Below, in pieces: positions 1 through 9,732 of a stretch of DNA of 64,000 nucleotides (position 1 is its first letter; each line of letters begins with the position of its first letter). The stretch comes from Sva-07 sp963715825 (GTDB lineage: Bacteria; Actinomycetota; Acidimicrobiia; Acidimicrobiales; Ilumatobacteraceae), in assembly GCA_963715825.1 (NCBI GenBank), contig CAVQSI010000013.1:1-64000 (forward strand), written 5' to 3'. The notes under the pieces were generated by a model, which was not told where the DNA came from, ran no database searches, and saw nothing but the letters and a program-made list of their open reading frames with translations. Position numbers and translations under genes: made by a program.

Positions 1-1287
1 CTCGACAACACGGTGCTCGTCGTGCTCGCCGACAACGGCGCCTCGCAGGAGGGCGGCCCGTTCGGTGTGATGCACGAGATGAAGTTCTTCAACGGGATCT
101 TCGAGACGCCCGACGAGGCCGTCGAGCGCATCGACGACATCGGCGGCCCGCACAGCCACACGAACTACCCGTGGGGCTGGGCGCAGTGCGGCAACACCCC
201 GTTCAAGTGGTACAAGCAGAACACCCACGAAGGTGGCGTCCACGTGCCGATGATCGTGCACTGGCCCGAACGGATCGCCGGCGACACGGCCGGCAGCCCG
301 GCGCGACCAGTTCACGTTCGTCGCCGACATCGCACCGACGATCTACGAGCTGGTCGGCGTCACGCCGCCCGAGGTGTACCGAGGCGTCGAGCAGTTGCCG
401 GTCACCGGCCACTCGTTCGCCGCCGCACTCGATGACGCCGCTGCTCCTGCGACGAACCAGCTGCAGTACTTCGAGATGGGCGGCAGCCGGGCACTCGTGG
501 CGGGGGAGTGGAAGGCGGTGTGCAAGCACGACAAGCCGGAGCCGACTACGACACCGAGCAGTGGGAGCTCTACCACCTGGCGGCCGACTTCTCGGAGTGC
601 CGCGACCTGGCCGCCGACGAACCCGAGCGCCTCGCCGAGTTGCAGGCCCTGTGGTGGCAGGAGGCCGAACGCCACGGTGTGCTGCCGCTCGACGACCGGA
701 TGTTCGAGCTGTTCGGCGCCCGCTTCCGCGACCATTCACCGCATTCCACCGACCGGCGGTACGTGTATCGGCCGCCGATGTCACCGTTGCCAGGTCAGGC
801 GTCGGCGGCGATCGGGGGTCGAGCTTTCGATCTCACCGCCCGCCTCACGCGGTCGGCGGGCGACGACGGCGTGCTCTACGCAACGGGCACCGAGAACAGC
901 GGTGTGTCGATCTTCGTGCAGCACGACCGGTTGGTCGTCGACTACAACGCGTTCGACGACCACACGATCCTCGAATCGGACGTGACATTGCCGGACGGAG
1001 ACGTGATGGTGACCGTCAGCGTTCGTCGCGGTGCGTCGCGGACCGGGTCGATGCACGTTGCCATCGACGGCGCACCGGCGGGGGCAGTCGAACTGCCGCT
1101 GTTCATGTCGATGATGTCGTCGGTCGGGCCGAGCATCGGCGAGGACCACGGCTCGGCGGTGTCGCAGCGATACGCCGCTCCGTTCCCGTTCACCGGAACG
1201 CTGCACGAGATCGAGATCCAACTGCTGTCTCGCGAGGACGCCGAAGCCCGCGACGCCATCGCCCGAGCCGAGATGAGCCGCCAGTGA
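1..1287 (+). CDS. Type I arylsulfatase, C-terminal part, two frameshifts
   Basis: This is the 3' portion of a formylglycine-type sulfatase that hydrolyses sulfate esters; the N-terminal half with the CxPSR site lies before the window. Visible family signatures are the metal-site stretch LADNGASQEGG near base 30 and the FKWYKQNTHEGG segment near base 205, then a C-terminal beta-sandwich-like tail (bases 790-1260) as in actinobacterial AtsA/AtsD-type enzymes. The frame changes twice: near base 295 (frame 1 to 2, one extra base) and near base 537 (frame 2 to 1, one base short; a GG that should read GGG restores KPGADYDTEQW). With both repaired the protein is continuous and reads well, so a sequencing error is likelier than decay. 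The stop TGA overlaps the GTG start of the next gene, showing translational coupling. The natural substrate cannot be told from sequence. Confidence 0.85.
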
Positions 1288-2120
1288 CCGTCGACATCAC
1301 CCTTCTCGGCACCGGGAGCCCGATCGCCGATCCGAACCGTGCCGGACCCGCGACGCTCGTGCAGGCAGGCGGCGAGCACTATCTCGTCGACTGTGGCCGC
1401 GGCGTGCTGATGCGACTTGCGGCGGCAGGGGTGCCGGTCGGCCAGCTGACCGCGGTGTGCATCACGCACCTGCACAGCGATCACATCACCGACCTCAACG
1501 ACGTGATCACGGCGATGTGGATCACCACGTTCGAGCCGACGCCGCTGCGGATCATCGGCCCGCCCGGCACGAGGGAGGTCGTCGGCCACATCCTCGCCTC
1601 GCTCGGCCCCGACATCGGCTACCGCCTCGCGCATCATCACGATCTCGATCAGCCTCCGCTGCTGGAGATCACCGAGACCGACGGCGAGGGGCAACCCGAT
1701 GTGTCCGTTGGCGGCGTCCGCGTGACGACGGCGCCGACCGACCACCGCCCGGTCGAGCCGAGTATCGCGTTTCGCTTCGATCACGACGGTCTGGCCGTCG
1801 TCGTCGCCGGTGACACTGTGCCGTGCGAGGGTCTCGACCGGCTGTGTGTCGGCGCTCGAGCGCTCGTGCACACAGTGATCCGCAAGGACATCATCACCAA
1901 CATCCCGGTGCCGCGACTTCAGGACACGCTCGACTATCACTCGTCACCCGAGGAGGCCGCCCAGACCGCAGCCCGGGCGGGCATCGACACGCTGGTGTTC
2001 ACGCACTACGTCCCGCCGATCCCGCCCGGCGGTGGCGACGACTGGCGCCAACTGGCCGCCGAACACTTCACCGGTCGCGTCGAACTCGGCGACGACCTTC
2101 ACCGAATCACGATCACCTGA
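1284..2120 (+). CDS. MBL-fold hydrolase, RNase Z/arylsulfatase-like
   Basis: A 278-residue metallo-beta-lactamase-fold enzyme of the ribonuclease Z-like branch, which also contains type II-like arylsulfatases and phosphodiesterases. The N-terminus has LLGTGSP, then the zinc motif THLHSDH around residues 59-66, a second His in TDHRP, the metal-bridging Asp in VVAGDT, and a final His in VFTHYVPP. All metal ligands are present, so it should be active. The GTG start overlaps the stop of the upstream sulfatase by four bases (GTGA), which fixes the start and suggests a shared role in ester or sulfate-ester hydrolysis. An RNase Z role in tRNA maturation is unlikely given the context. Cytoplasmic; no signal peptide. 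Confidence 0.85.
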   Translation: MTVDITLLGTGSPIADPNRAGPATLVQAGGEHYLVDCGRGVLMRLAAAGVPVGQLTAVCITHLHSDHITDLNDVITAMWITTFEPTPLRIIGPPGTREVVGHILASLGPDIGYRLAHHHDLDQPPLLEITETDGEGQPDVSVGGVRVTTAPTDHRPVEPSIAFRFDHDGLAVVVAGDTVPCEGLDRLCVGARALVHTVIRKDIITNIPVPRLQDTLDYHSSPEEAAQTAARAGIDTLVFTHYVPPIPPGGGDDWRQLAAEHFTGRVELGDDLHRITIT

Positions 2121-2137
2121 GAGATCGAGGAAGAACC

Positions 2138-3045
2138 ATGGAAGTACTGCGCACACCCGACGAACGATTCGAGGGGCTGGACGGTTACCCGTTCGCAGCC
2201 GCACTACGCCGAGGTCGCCGATGGCGACGGCGGCACGTTGCGCGTGCACTACCTCGACGAAGGCCCGGCCGACGCCGCGCCAGTGCTGCTGTTGCACGGC
2301 GAGCCGTCGTGGAGCTACCTCTACCGGCACATGATCCCGCCGTTGGTCGCTGCGGGCCACCGCGTGATCGTCCCCGACCTCGTCGGCTTCGGTCGGAGCG
2401 ACAAGCCAACTGAGCAAGGCGACTACACCTACGCTCGCCACGTCGAGTGGATGCGCGAGCTGCGTGTTCGACCATCTCGACCTGCGCGACATCACGTTCT
2501 TCGGCCAGGACTGGGGCGGTCTCGTCGGCCTGCGGGTGCTCGCCATCGACCCCGACCGCTATGCCCGGGTGGCGATCGGCAACACCGGCTTGCCGACCGG
2601 TCACGGACCAGCGAGTGATGCATTCATGGCCTGGCAGAAGTTCGCGCAGGAGACACCGGTGTTCGACATCGGGTTCCTGATCAACGCCGCCACCACCACC
2701 GACCTGTCGCCCGAGGTGATCGCCGGCTACGACGCACCGTTCCCCGACGACAGCTACAAGGCCGGCGCCCGAATCTTCCCGACACTGGTGCCGACGAGCC
2801 CCGACGATCCGGCGAGCGCCGACAACCTCGCCGCCTGGGAGGTGCTGGCGACGTTCGACAAGCCGTTCCTGCTGTGCTTCAGCGACAGCGACCCGGTCAC
2901 CAAAGGCGGCGACGCACCGTTCCTCGCCAAGGTGCCAGGCACGCAGGGGCAGTCGCACGTGACCATCGAGGGCGGCGGCCACTTCTTCCAGGAAGATCGC
3001 GGCCCTGAACTCGCCAAGCTGCTGAACGACTTCATCGGCGCCTGA
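2138..3045 (+). CDS. Haloalkane dehalogenase, two frameshifts
   Basis: An alpha/beta-hydrolase that would cleave carbon-halogen bonds of haloalkanes to alcohol plus halide. Reconstructed length is 301 residues, typical of the family. Seen: HGEPSWSYLYR oxyanion/halide loop, nucleophile elbow GQDWGG with the Asp followed by the halide-binding Trp, and catalytic His in GGGHFFQED. The frame moves forward one base near 2195 (GCAGCCGCAC where GCACCGCAC gives A-P-H) and again near 2462. Both repairs restore continuous family sequence, so these look like insertion errors. A purine-rich GAGGAAGAA sits just before the ATG at 2138. It lies 17 nt after the MBL gene and 4 nt before the next gene, in one operon. 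The close relative cis-epoxide/perhydrolase branch is possible, but the halide Trp favours dehalogenase. Confidence 0.85.
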
Positions 3046-3049
3046 CGAC

Positions 3050-3928
3050 ATGAGCACCGACTGGCGAGATCTCAGTCGACGAGCGGCGTTCGAGTCGCAC
3101 CGGCTGATCGGGTGGATCTACTGGGATCCGCGCGCGATCGCCAACTACGCAGCGCTCGGCGTGCCCGACGGGCTCGGCTACTACATCGCCAGCCGAGGGG
3201 CCACGCTCGGCCATGCCGGCAACGAGGTCGTGACTGCCGCGTTCTACTCGATCCATCCCGACTTCGTCGGCCTCGGCCTCGACCTGTGCCGCTCCAACAC
3301 CACGTTCGAGGCTGCTGCGGCGGCGCGGGACGCGGCGGTCGTCGATGGTTTGCGTGAGTACACGCCCGAAATCTGTGACGACCTCGCGGCGATGGCCGAC
3401 GAACTGTGGGCTGCCGCCGACTCGCTCGCAGTTGCTGGTCGGGTGCTGTACGCATCGACTCGCGCCTGGCCTCGGCCTGCCGACGACGCGCTCCTGTCGG
3501 CCTGGCTCGCGGTGAACTCGATCCGCGAGTGGCGTGGCGACACCCACTGGGCAATCCAGATCAACGAGGACATCGGCGGCATCGAGGCGGGCGTTCTCGA
3601 CGGTGCCTGGCGGAACTATCCCGAAGGTTGGCTGCCGCGCAGCCGCGGCGCCGACGACGACGGCATCGCCGCCGCACTGCGGACACTCGAGTCGAAGGGG
3701 TTTGCCACCGACGGCGTCGTCAACCAGGCCGGTCTCGACTATCGGCAGTCGCTGGAGGACCGCCTCGACGACATCTCGGCCTCAGCGTGGCGCCGCTTCG
3801 GCGCCGAGGCGACCGAGCGGTTCCTCTCGCTGTTGGAGCCGGTGAGTGATCGGTTCGTCGAGCGCATCGACGCCACAGCGGGTCCGAATTGGATGCCGGC
3901 CGCACGAGTCATCGAGCCACGCGCATGA
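3050..3928 (+). CDS. SCO6745 family protein
   Basis: A 292-residue, mostly alpha-helical cytoplasmic protein of the actinobacterial SCO6745 family, whose biochemical role is not established. Recognisable stretches are ESHRLIGWIYWDP near the N-terminus, the central GHAGNEVV and the C-terminal RFLSLLEPVS region. No catalytic signature, membrane segment or signal peptide is visible. It starts 4 nt after the dehalogenase stop, and its own stop overlaps the ATG of the SRPBCC gene (ATGA at 3925), so it is translated as part of the catabolic operon. Its frame is intact although both neighbours carry frameshifts. Confidence 0.75.
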   Translation: MSTDWRDLSRRAAFESHRLIGWIYWDPRAIANYAALGVPDGLGYYIASRGATLGHAGNEVVTAAFYSIHPDFVGLGLDLCRSNTTFEAAAAARDAAVVDGLREYTPEICDDLAAMADELWAAADSLAVAGRVLYASTRAWPRPADDALLSAWLAVNSIREWRGDTHWAIQINEDIGGIEAGVLDGAWRNYPEGWLPRSRGADDDGIAAALRTLESKGFATDGVVNQAGLDYRQSLEDRLDDISASAWRRFGAEATERFLSLLEPVSDRFVERIDATAGPNWMPAARVIEPRA

Positions 3929-4412
3929 TCACCACCGAACGAACCCGCACGATTCCGGCGCACCTGACGCGGGTCTGGGACGTGCTCGCTGACTTCGACC
4001 GACTCGCCGTGTGGGCCGACAACGCCGATCACACGTGCTGGCTCGACGATCCGTCCGACGACGGCGAGATGATCGGCCGGGCCCGGCGGGTGCAGGCAGG
4101 GCGCGTCGTCCTGGTCGAACGCATCACCGTGTGGGAACCGCCGGCGCGGCTGGCCTACGACCTCGGTGGGCTGCCGCCGGTGGTGAAGTCCGCGATCAAC
4201 GAATGGCGACTGCGGGCCGACCCGGCGGACGGCGAGCGCACCATCGTGACGCTGGCGACCCACGTCGACTGTGGGTCCACGACCGCCACAACAACTCATC
4301 GCCCGGCTCGTCGGCAATCGACTCGCCAAGGCATCCGACGTGATGCTCGCCGGGACTGGCCGACCATCTCGCTGCCCCGAACACCTCCGACTCGAAGGGA
4401 ACCCCGACATGA
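3925..4412 (+). CDS. SRPBCC family protein, two frameshifts
   Basis: A polyketide cyclase/START-like (SRPBCC) fold protein that would bind a hydrophobic ligand; ligand unknown. The reconstructed protein is 161 residues, normal for the fold. It begins MITTERTRTIPA and has the typical VWDVLADFDRLAVWADN first helix region and the C-terminal helix LIARLVGNRLAKASD. The frame shifts near 4270 and near 4355 (each one extra base). The second repair gives a C-terminus ending at TGA 4410-4412, which overlaps the ATG of the next sulfatase as ATGA. That junction matches the operon's style and strongly supports the reconstruction. Coupled at both ends. Confidence 0.75.
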
Positions 4413-6997
4413 GCCAGACACGGCCCGACGTGATCGTGATCATGACCGACCAGGAGCGGGCGGCCCCACCGTACGAATCCGATGCGCTGCGAGCGTGGCG
4501 CGACGACACGCTGACCGGGCGGAAGTGGTTCGCCGAGCACGGCGTGTCGTTCCAACGGCACTACACCGGCTCGTTGGCGTGCGTCCCGAGCCGGCCAACG
4601 CTGTTCACCGGCCACTATCCCGACCTCCACGGTGTGACCCAGACCGACGGCCTCGGCAAACTGCACGACGACTCACGGCTGCGCTGGCTGCCCGAGGGAG
4701 AAGTTCCGACGCTCGGCAACTGGTTCCGTGCCGCCGGCTACGACACGCACTACGACGGCAAGTGGCACATCAGCCACGCGGACCTGACCGACGCCGCGAC
4801 CGGCGAGATCGTCGCCACCAACGACGACGACGGCAAGGTCGATGACGCAGCAGTACAGCGCTACCTGTCGGCCGACCCGTTGGGCCCGTACGGATTCTCC
4901 GGTTGGGTCGGCCCGGAGCCGCACGGACCGTCGCTCGCCAACGCCGGGGTGCGACGTGACCCGCTGATCGCCGCTCGTGTCGTCGCGTGGCTGGAGGACC
5001 GCTACGCCCGTCGACAGGCCGGCGACGTCGAGGCGCTCAAGCCCTTCCTGCTGGTGGCGAGCTTCGTCAACCCGCACGACATCGTGCTGTTCCCGGCATG
5101 GATCCGCCAGGGCATGCCGATCGAGCCGGGTCCACTCGACCCCCCGCACGTCGGCCCATCGCCCACCGACGACGAGGATCTCGCCAGCAAGCCGGCTGCG
5201 CAGATCGCGTACCGCGAGTCGTACCCCACGGGCTACGGCCCGGCGGCACTCGTCGGCAAGTCGTATCGCGATCACGCCCAGGAGTACCGCGACCTGTACT
5301 ACCGCCTGCACGCCGACGTCGACGCGCCGATCGACCAGGTGCGCCGAGCGATCACGACGGGCCACGAGAGCGGTGCGTTCGAGGAGGCCGTCGTCGTTCG
5401 CACGGTCGACCACGGCGAACTGCTCGGCGCCCACGGCGGGCTGCATCAGAAGTGGTTCAACCTCTACGACGAGGCCACCAGGGTGCCGTTCGAGGTCGTG
5501 CGTCTCGGAGCCAAGCCGACTGAGGCGCGGGTGATCGATGACGCTCCGACCTCGCACGTCGATCTCGTCCCGACGCTGCTCGGGGCGGCCGGCATCGACG
5601 AGGCCGACGTGGCCCAGACGCTGCGAGCCGAGTTCAGCGAGGTCCATCCGCTGCCGGGCCGCAACCTGATGCCCGTCGTCGACGGCGCGCTGGCGCCCGA
5701 TCGCAACCGTGCGGTGTATGTCCTGACCAGGGACAACATGCTCGAGGGCGACTCGGGTGCATCGGGATTCGCCCGCCGGATCGGGCGGACGGTCAAGCCG
5801 CCGGCACCGCTGCGCATCAAGGTGCCCGCACACGTGGGCGCCAACTTCGAGGGAATCGTCGTGCGGGTCGACGAGACCGATGCCGCAGGCGGCGCGGGTC
5901 ACCTGTGGAAGCTGGTCCGCACGTTCGACGACCCGGCGACGTGGACCGAGCCGGGCGTCCGTCACCTCGCCGCCAACGGCTTGCGCGGCGACGAGTACCG
6001 CACCGAACCGCTCGCCGACCAGTGGGAGCTCTACGACCTCACCACCGACCCGATCGAACACGTCAACCACTGGCGCGACGATGAGGCCCGAGCAGTGTTC
6101 GAGCACATGAAGACGGTCCTGAAGAGCGAGCGCGCTCGCTCGGTGCCCGAGCGCAACGTGCCGTGGCCGTACGTCCGCCGCCGCCCGAGCGCCCCGGCGA
6201 CCAAGCGGGTGCCGCCCCCGGCGCGGCTGCTGCGCAAGGGCCTCCAGAAGCTCGGCCTGCATCCGACCGATCCCGACGCCCGCGAGTTCGAGTTGCTCGG
6301 CAAGCGGGCGCTGATCGTGTGCACCAACCATGGTGTGCTCGACATCGGCAAGGCGACCGGGGTGTTCGCCAGCGAGATGACCGTGCCCTACTACGCGTTC
6401 CTCGACGCCGGCATGTTCGTCGACCTCGCCAGCCCGAACGGCGGGGTGATCCCGGTCGACCCGCAGAGCGTCAAGCCGGTCATCCGCAGCGACGAGGACG
6501 ATCGCTTCCTCGCCGACGACGACCTGCGGGAGAAGGTCGGCAACTCGCTCGCCATCGCCGACGTCGACATCGCGTCGTACGACATCGTGTTCCTCGCCGG
6601 TGGGTGGGGCGCCGCGTTCGACCTCGGGACGTCCGATGCGCTCGGCGAGAAGATCACCGAGGCGAACGCGCTCGGCAAGGTGATCGGTGGCATCTGCCAC
6701 GGGCCGCTCGGACTCCTCAAGGCGACCGCGCCGGACGGGAAGCCGCTGGTCGAGGGGCGCCGCGTGTCCGCCGTCACCGACAAGCAGGTGCGCGAACTCG
6801 GCATCGAGTCGACGCCGCAACACCCCGAGCGCGAGTTGCGCGCGGCCGGCGCCGTGTTCGAGAGCGAGTCGGCTCGTCGCGATCCGCTGGCCAACCACTG
6901 GGTCGTCGACGGGAACCTGGTCACCGGCCAAAACCAGAATGCCGGTCCGATGGTGGCCCGGGAAATGATGCAGCTCCTCACGGAAGGCACAACGCAC
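4409..6997 (+). CDS. Sulfatase fused to DJ-1/PfpI domain
   Basis: Residues 1 to about 610 form a type I sulfatase: MTDQE metal-site stretch at 12-16, CVPSRPTLF with the formylglycine Cys at 58, YDGKWHIS with the substrate Lys, and VDHGELLGAHGG. Residues about 628 to 855 form a DJ-1/PfpI class I amidotransferase-like domain with GGWGAAFD and the nucleophile elbow GGICHGPLG (Cys763). The two are joined by a basic, Pro-rich linker (near residues 590-625). The open frame runs on without a stop into the DABB gene at ATG 6998. That ATG is preceded by GGAAGG and sits in an ATGA, so the true stop was probably TGA 6999-7001 after a missed single-base shift. The sulfatase-DJ-1 join itself shows no such junction and may be genuine. 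DJ-1 domains act as glyoxalases, chaperones or proteases; the role here is unknown. Confidence 0.75.
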
Positions 6998-7835
6998 ATG
7001 ACCGACACCCGGACACCCCGCTACGGCACGGTCGACCCGGAGTACGGCATGCGGTTGGCAACCACGCCGCCGGAAGACGACGGCCCGGTGTGGATGGTCA
7101 ACCTGATGAAGTACCGCGAGGTCGCCGACTACACCGATGGTCGGGAGTCGACGATCAGCGGCCGCGAGGCCGACGACCTCTACACGCCGCTGGAATCGCT
7201 TGCCGGGGTCGGCGCTGAGCTCGTGTTCGCCGGTGACGTCGAGCAGCAGTTGCTCGGCGACTCGCCGATCTGGGATCGCGTCGGTGTCGTGAAGTACCCG
7301 ACGAGGCGCTCGTTCATCGAGATGCAGTCGCGTGCCCGACTTCCAGAAGCAGCACGCTCACAAGGACGCGGGCATGCAGGAGACGATCGTGATCGGGTGC
7401 CAACCGATCGACGTGCCCATCGCGTTCCCGATGGGACCGAACAGCCCGACTGGGCCGACGTGCCCCATCCGCCGACCGACGACGACGGACCGGTGATGGT
7501 GATCCACGTGCTCAAGTACCACGACGCCGCCAAGGCGTCGATCACGCCCGAGGACATGGCCGCCTATCAGCGTGCCGCCGCCGAGGTCGCGGTGCCGCAC
7601 GGCGTGCGGATCTCGGGCTGGTTCGCCTGCCGAGGGCACGATCGTCGGCGACGGTCGTAGCTGGGATCAGGTGCGATTCAACCTGTTCCCGAGCAAGGCA
7701 GCGTTCATGGCGGTCGTGATGGATCCGGCCCGGCTCGAAGCGCAGAAGTCGAGCCGTGAACCGGCGATCGCCGACACCTACACGATGATCGTGCGGCCGA
7801 CGATCGATCGTCTGGCCGCCAGCCTCGCCTCGTAA
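6998..7835 (+). CDS. Tandem DABB (DUF1330/REDY-like) protein, three frameshifts
   Basis: Two repeats of a dimeric alpha/beta-barrel fold: VWMVNLMKYRE near the start and VMVIHVLKYHD in the second half, each an N-terminal strand typical of DUF1330/REDY/NIPSNAP-like proteins. Such folds bind or turn over small hydrophobic molecules; no function can be assigned. The frame shifts near 7332 (one extra), 7441 (one missing: AGCCCGAC for AGCCCCGAC restores NSPDWAD) and 7630 (one extra). With these repaired the length is 278 residues. The ATG is preceded by GGAAGG at 6980-6985 and lies in ATGA, so it is coupled to the sulfatase upstream, with which it is currently in one open frame. Confidence 0.65.
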
Positions 7836-7845
7836 CCCGAACCCC

Positions 7846-7892
7846 AAGCGATGAGTTTCCGCGCGGACGGGTCGCGCGAAGACTCATCGCTT
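7846..7892 (+). terminator. Stop-proximal 20-bp hairpin
   Basis: A near-perfect inverted repeat: left arm 7846-7865 beginning AAGCGATGAGT, loop of 7 nt (7866-7872), right arm 7873-7892 ending ACTCATCGCTT. Only two of 20 positions fail to pair as Watson-Crick, and one of those is a G-U. It begins 10 nt after the stop of the DABB gene and ends 21 nt before DUF1697. No U-run follows, so classical intrinsic termination is not certain; it may be a U-less terminator, an mRNA stabiliser or a dispersed palindrome. Confidence 0.5.
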
Positions 7893-7913
7893 CGGTGTGG
7901 CAGAGTCGGTGGG

Positions 7914-8457
7914 GTGAGCGAGGATCGGTGGTTCGCGTTCCTGCGGGCGATCAACACGGGCAACCGGCGGTTGACCAACGAGCAGTTGCTGGAGCCGTTC
8001 GTCGACCTCGGGTTCACCGACGTCGCCGCCTACCAAGCGGCCGGCAACGTGACGTTCCGGTGTGACGAGCCGAGTGCGGTCACCGAGCGCCGGATCGAGG
8101 ATGCCCTCGCTGCGGCGTACGGTTTCGCGACGCCGACGTTCGTGCGGTCGGCGGCCGAGGTTGCTGCTGTCGTGGCGTCCGCGCCGTTCTCGGCTCGAGA
8201 TGCTGCGCTCGACCGCCGGCAAGGTGCAGGTGACGTTCCTGCGAAGTGCTCCGCCGACCGAGACCGTCAGCCGTCTCGAGACGCTGGTGCCCGAGCAGGA
8301 TCGGGTCCGGGTGATCGGGCGCGAGTGGTACTGGCTTCCGGTCGAGGGCGTCAGCACCTCGATGCTCCCCGTCCGTGAGGTCGAGTTGCTGCTCGGCGAG
8401 ATGACGATGCGCACGCTCGGTACGGTCGAGCGGATATCGAGCAAGTTCCCCGACTGA
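7914..8457 (+). CDS. DUF1697 family protein, one frameshift
   Basis: A small cytoplasmic protein of the DUF1697 family (about 180 residues after repair, the usual length). Function is unknown for the family. It starts at GTG with VSEDRWFAFLRAINTGNRR, matching the family N-terminus; the ATG at 7851 would lie inside the hairpin and add an atypical extension, so GTG 7914 was chosen. One extra base near 8195 shifts the frame; the rest reads KVQVTFLRSAPP and ends VERISSKFPD, as expected. It is separated from the operon upstream by the hairpin at 7846-7892. Confidence 0.7.
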
Positions 8458-8744
8458 GCCCACGCGAGACTGCGTCGGTACCCAGCCGGATGCACGACGA
8501 TGAGGTCGCCGTCTCGGCGTCGATCTCGTCGTCCGGATGCCGCGGTATCCGCTGATCGTCGAACGGTCGTTGCACAAGCTGGCCGCCCTCGGCATCGGGG
8601 CGGCGTCGAGCACAGTGCGGGTCGCCCCGAGCTCGTCGAGTGGATCCGGTCCTGTGGTGGCAAGCTCGACGGTCGACCGGCACCGGGGCAGCCCGCGGCG
8701 AAATGGGTGCGGATCACGTGCCCCGGGTCGGGCAAGATGCGCCG
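8458..8744. other. 287-nt gap with no recognisable gene
   Basis: Between DUF1697 and the LysE gene there are open frames on both strands but none resembles a known family, has a ribosome binding site, or shows convincing coding character. A decayed gene cannot be excluded because frameshifts are common nearby. No hairpin or TANNNT box close to the LysE start was seen. Confidence 0.4.
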
Positions 8745-9389
8745 GTGCCGACGCTCAGTTCCTTCGCCGCCTTCGCCGCAGTGTCCTTTGCGATCATCAT
8801 CATCCCCGGCCCGAGCGTGATGTTCGTCGTGGGCCGAGCTCTGTCGCTCGGTCGGCGCGCTGCACTCGTCACGGTGGCCGGCAACGCCGCAGGCTTCTAC
8901 GTGCAGGTCGTGCTCGTCGCGATCGGGCTCGGCGCCATCGTCGAGCGGTCGGTTGCGGTGTTCACGGCGATCAAGCTGATCGGTGCGGTCTACCTGATCT
9001 GGGTCGGGGTGCAAGCGATCATCCATCGCCGCCGCAACGTGCAGGTCTCGGTCGCGGTCGACGGTACGGATGTCGTCGCCCACCGATCGCTGTTCGTCGA
9101 CGGGTTCGTCGTCGGCGTAGCCAACCCCAAGACGATCGTGTTCTTCGCGGCGATCCTGCCGCAGTTCGTCGTGACCGGTGGCGCGCCCGCGGGGGTGCAG
9201 ATGCTCGCGCTCGGGGTGATCTTCGCGGTGATCGCGCTCGCCTCCGACAGCGTGTGGGGCCTCGCTGCCGGCACTGCCCGCCAGTGGTTCGTCGGGTCAC
9301 CGCGACGCCTCGAGTTGGTGGGTGCCGCCGGCGGTCTGGCGATCGTCGGACTCGGAGTCCGCCTCGCATTCACCCGACGCGGCGACTGA
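8745..9389 (+). CDS. LysE family amino-acid exporter
   Basis: A 214-residue inner-membrane protein of the LysE/RhtB superfamily, which exports amino acids or related small molecules using the proton gradient. Visible are the first membrane segment with IIIIPGPSVMFVVGRAL (family signature PGP near residues 17-20), a second hydrophobic span at about 36-60, the hydrophilic loop RRRNVQVSVAVDG, the conserved NPK in GVANPKTIVFFAA, and two C-terminal spans. The GTG at 8745 begins VPTLSSFAAFAAV directly before the first membrane span; longer starts add a charged non-family stretch. Substrate unknown. Single gene between unrelated neighbours. Confidence 0.85.
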   Translation: MPTLSSFAAFAAVSFAIIIIPGPSVMFVVGRALSLGRRAALVTVAGNAAGFYVQVVLVAIGLGAIVERSVAVFTAIKLIGAVYLIWVGVQAIIHRRRNVQVSVAVDGTDVVAHRSLFVDGFVVGVANPKTIVFFAAILPQFVVTGGAPAGVQMLALGVIFAVIALASDSVWGLAAGTARQWFVGSPRRLELVGAAGGLAIVGLGVRLAFTRRGD

Positions 9390-9438
9390 GCACAGACCGT
9401 CGTGTGCCCGCACGGTTCCACAACGAGGCCTGACGCCG

Positions 9439-9636
9439 TCATCGATGCGACGTGGTGACGTCGGCGTCCACCGTCGCCGCCCGTCGACGTTGCGCACGCG
9501 CCCGGCGTTCGACGATCTCGCTGATGGCCAGCACCACTGCGGCGGTGACGAGTCCAGCGACGATGCCGAGAGCGAGCCAGGAGATCACGCCGGCAGCGAT
9601 CACCACGGCGAGCCAGATCATGTTTCGTCGTGACAC
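9439..9636 (-). CDS. Small two-span membrane protein (65 aa)
   Basis: An unrecognised 65-residue protein with two close hydrophobic segments (about residues 6-22 and 23-40) followed by a strongly basic tail rich in Arg (RRARAQRRR). It starts with GTG and has a good AGGAG ribosome binding site 7-8 nt upstream, which supports translation. Topology suggests a short helical hairpin in the cytoplasmic membrane with a basic cytosolic tail. It is convergent with LysE and lies 96 nt after the alkylsulfatase stop on the same strand. No function is proposed. Confidence 0.6.
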   Translation of the reverse strand: MSRRNMIWLAVVIAAGVISWLALGIVAGLVTAAVVLAISEIVERRARAQRRRAATVDADVTTSHR

Positions 9637-9732
9637 CTCGGTAACTCCTCTCGTTCGGGCGACTGGATGATGCCACGAGCCGAGCGACGGGCCGAGGATG
9701 CTCAGCGACGCCGGTGGACGGCCTCGCGACGT

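Noticed and set aside
1284..2120. tRNA 3'-processing RNase Z (rnz)
   Set aside because: It has the fold and zinc motif, but lies coupled inside a sulfatase operon and lacks a clear exosite arm, so a housekeeping RNase Z call is not supported.
2138..3045. Programmed ribosomal frameshifting in the dehalogenase gene
   Set aside because: No slippery heptamer or downstream pseudoknot is evident, and two shifts in one gene among many similar defects point to sequence error.
4673..6997. A 774-codon minus-strand frame opposite the sulfatase-DJ-1 gene
   Set aside because: No recognisable domains or start context, while the plus strand has complete catalytic motifs.
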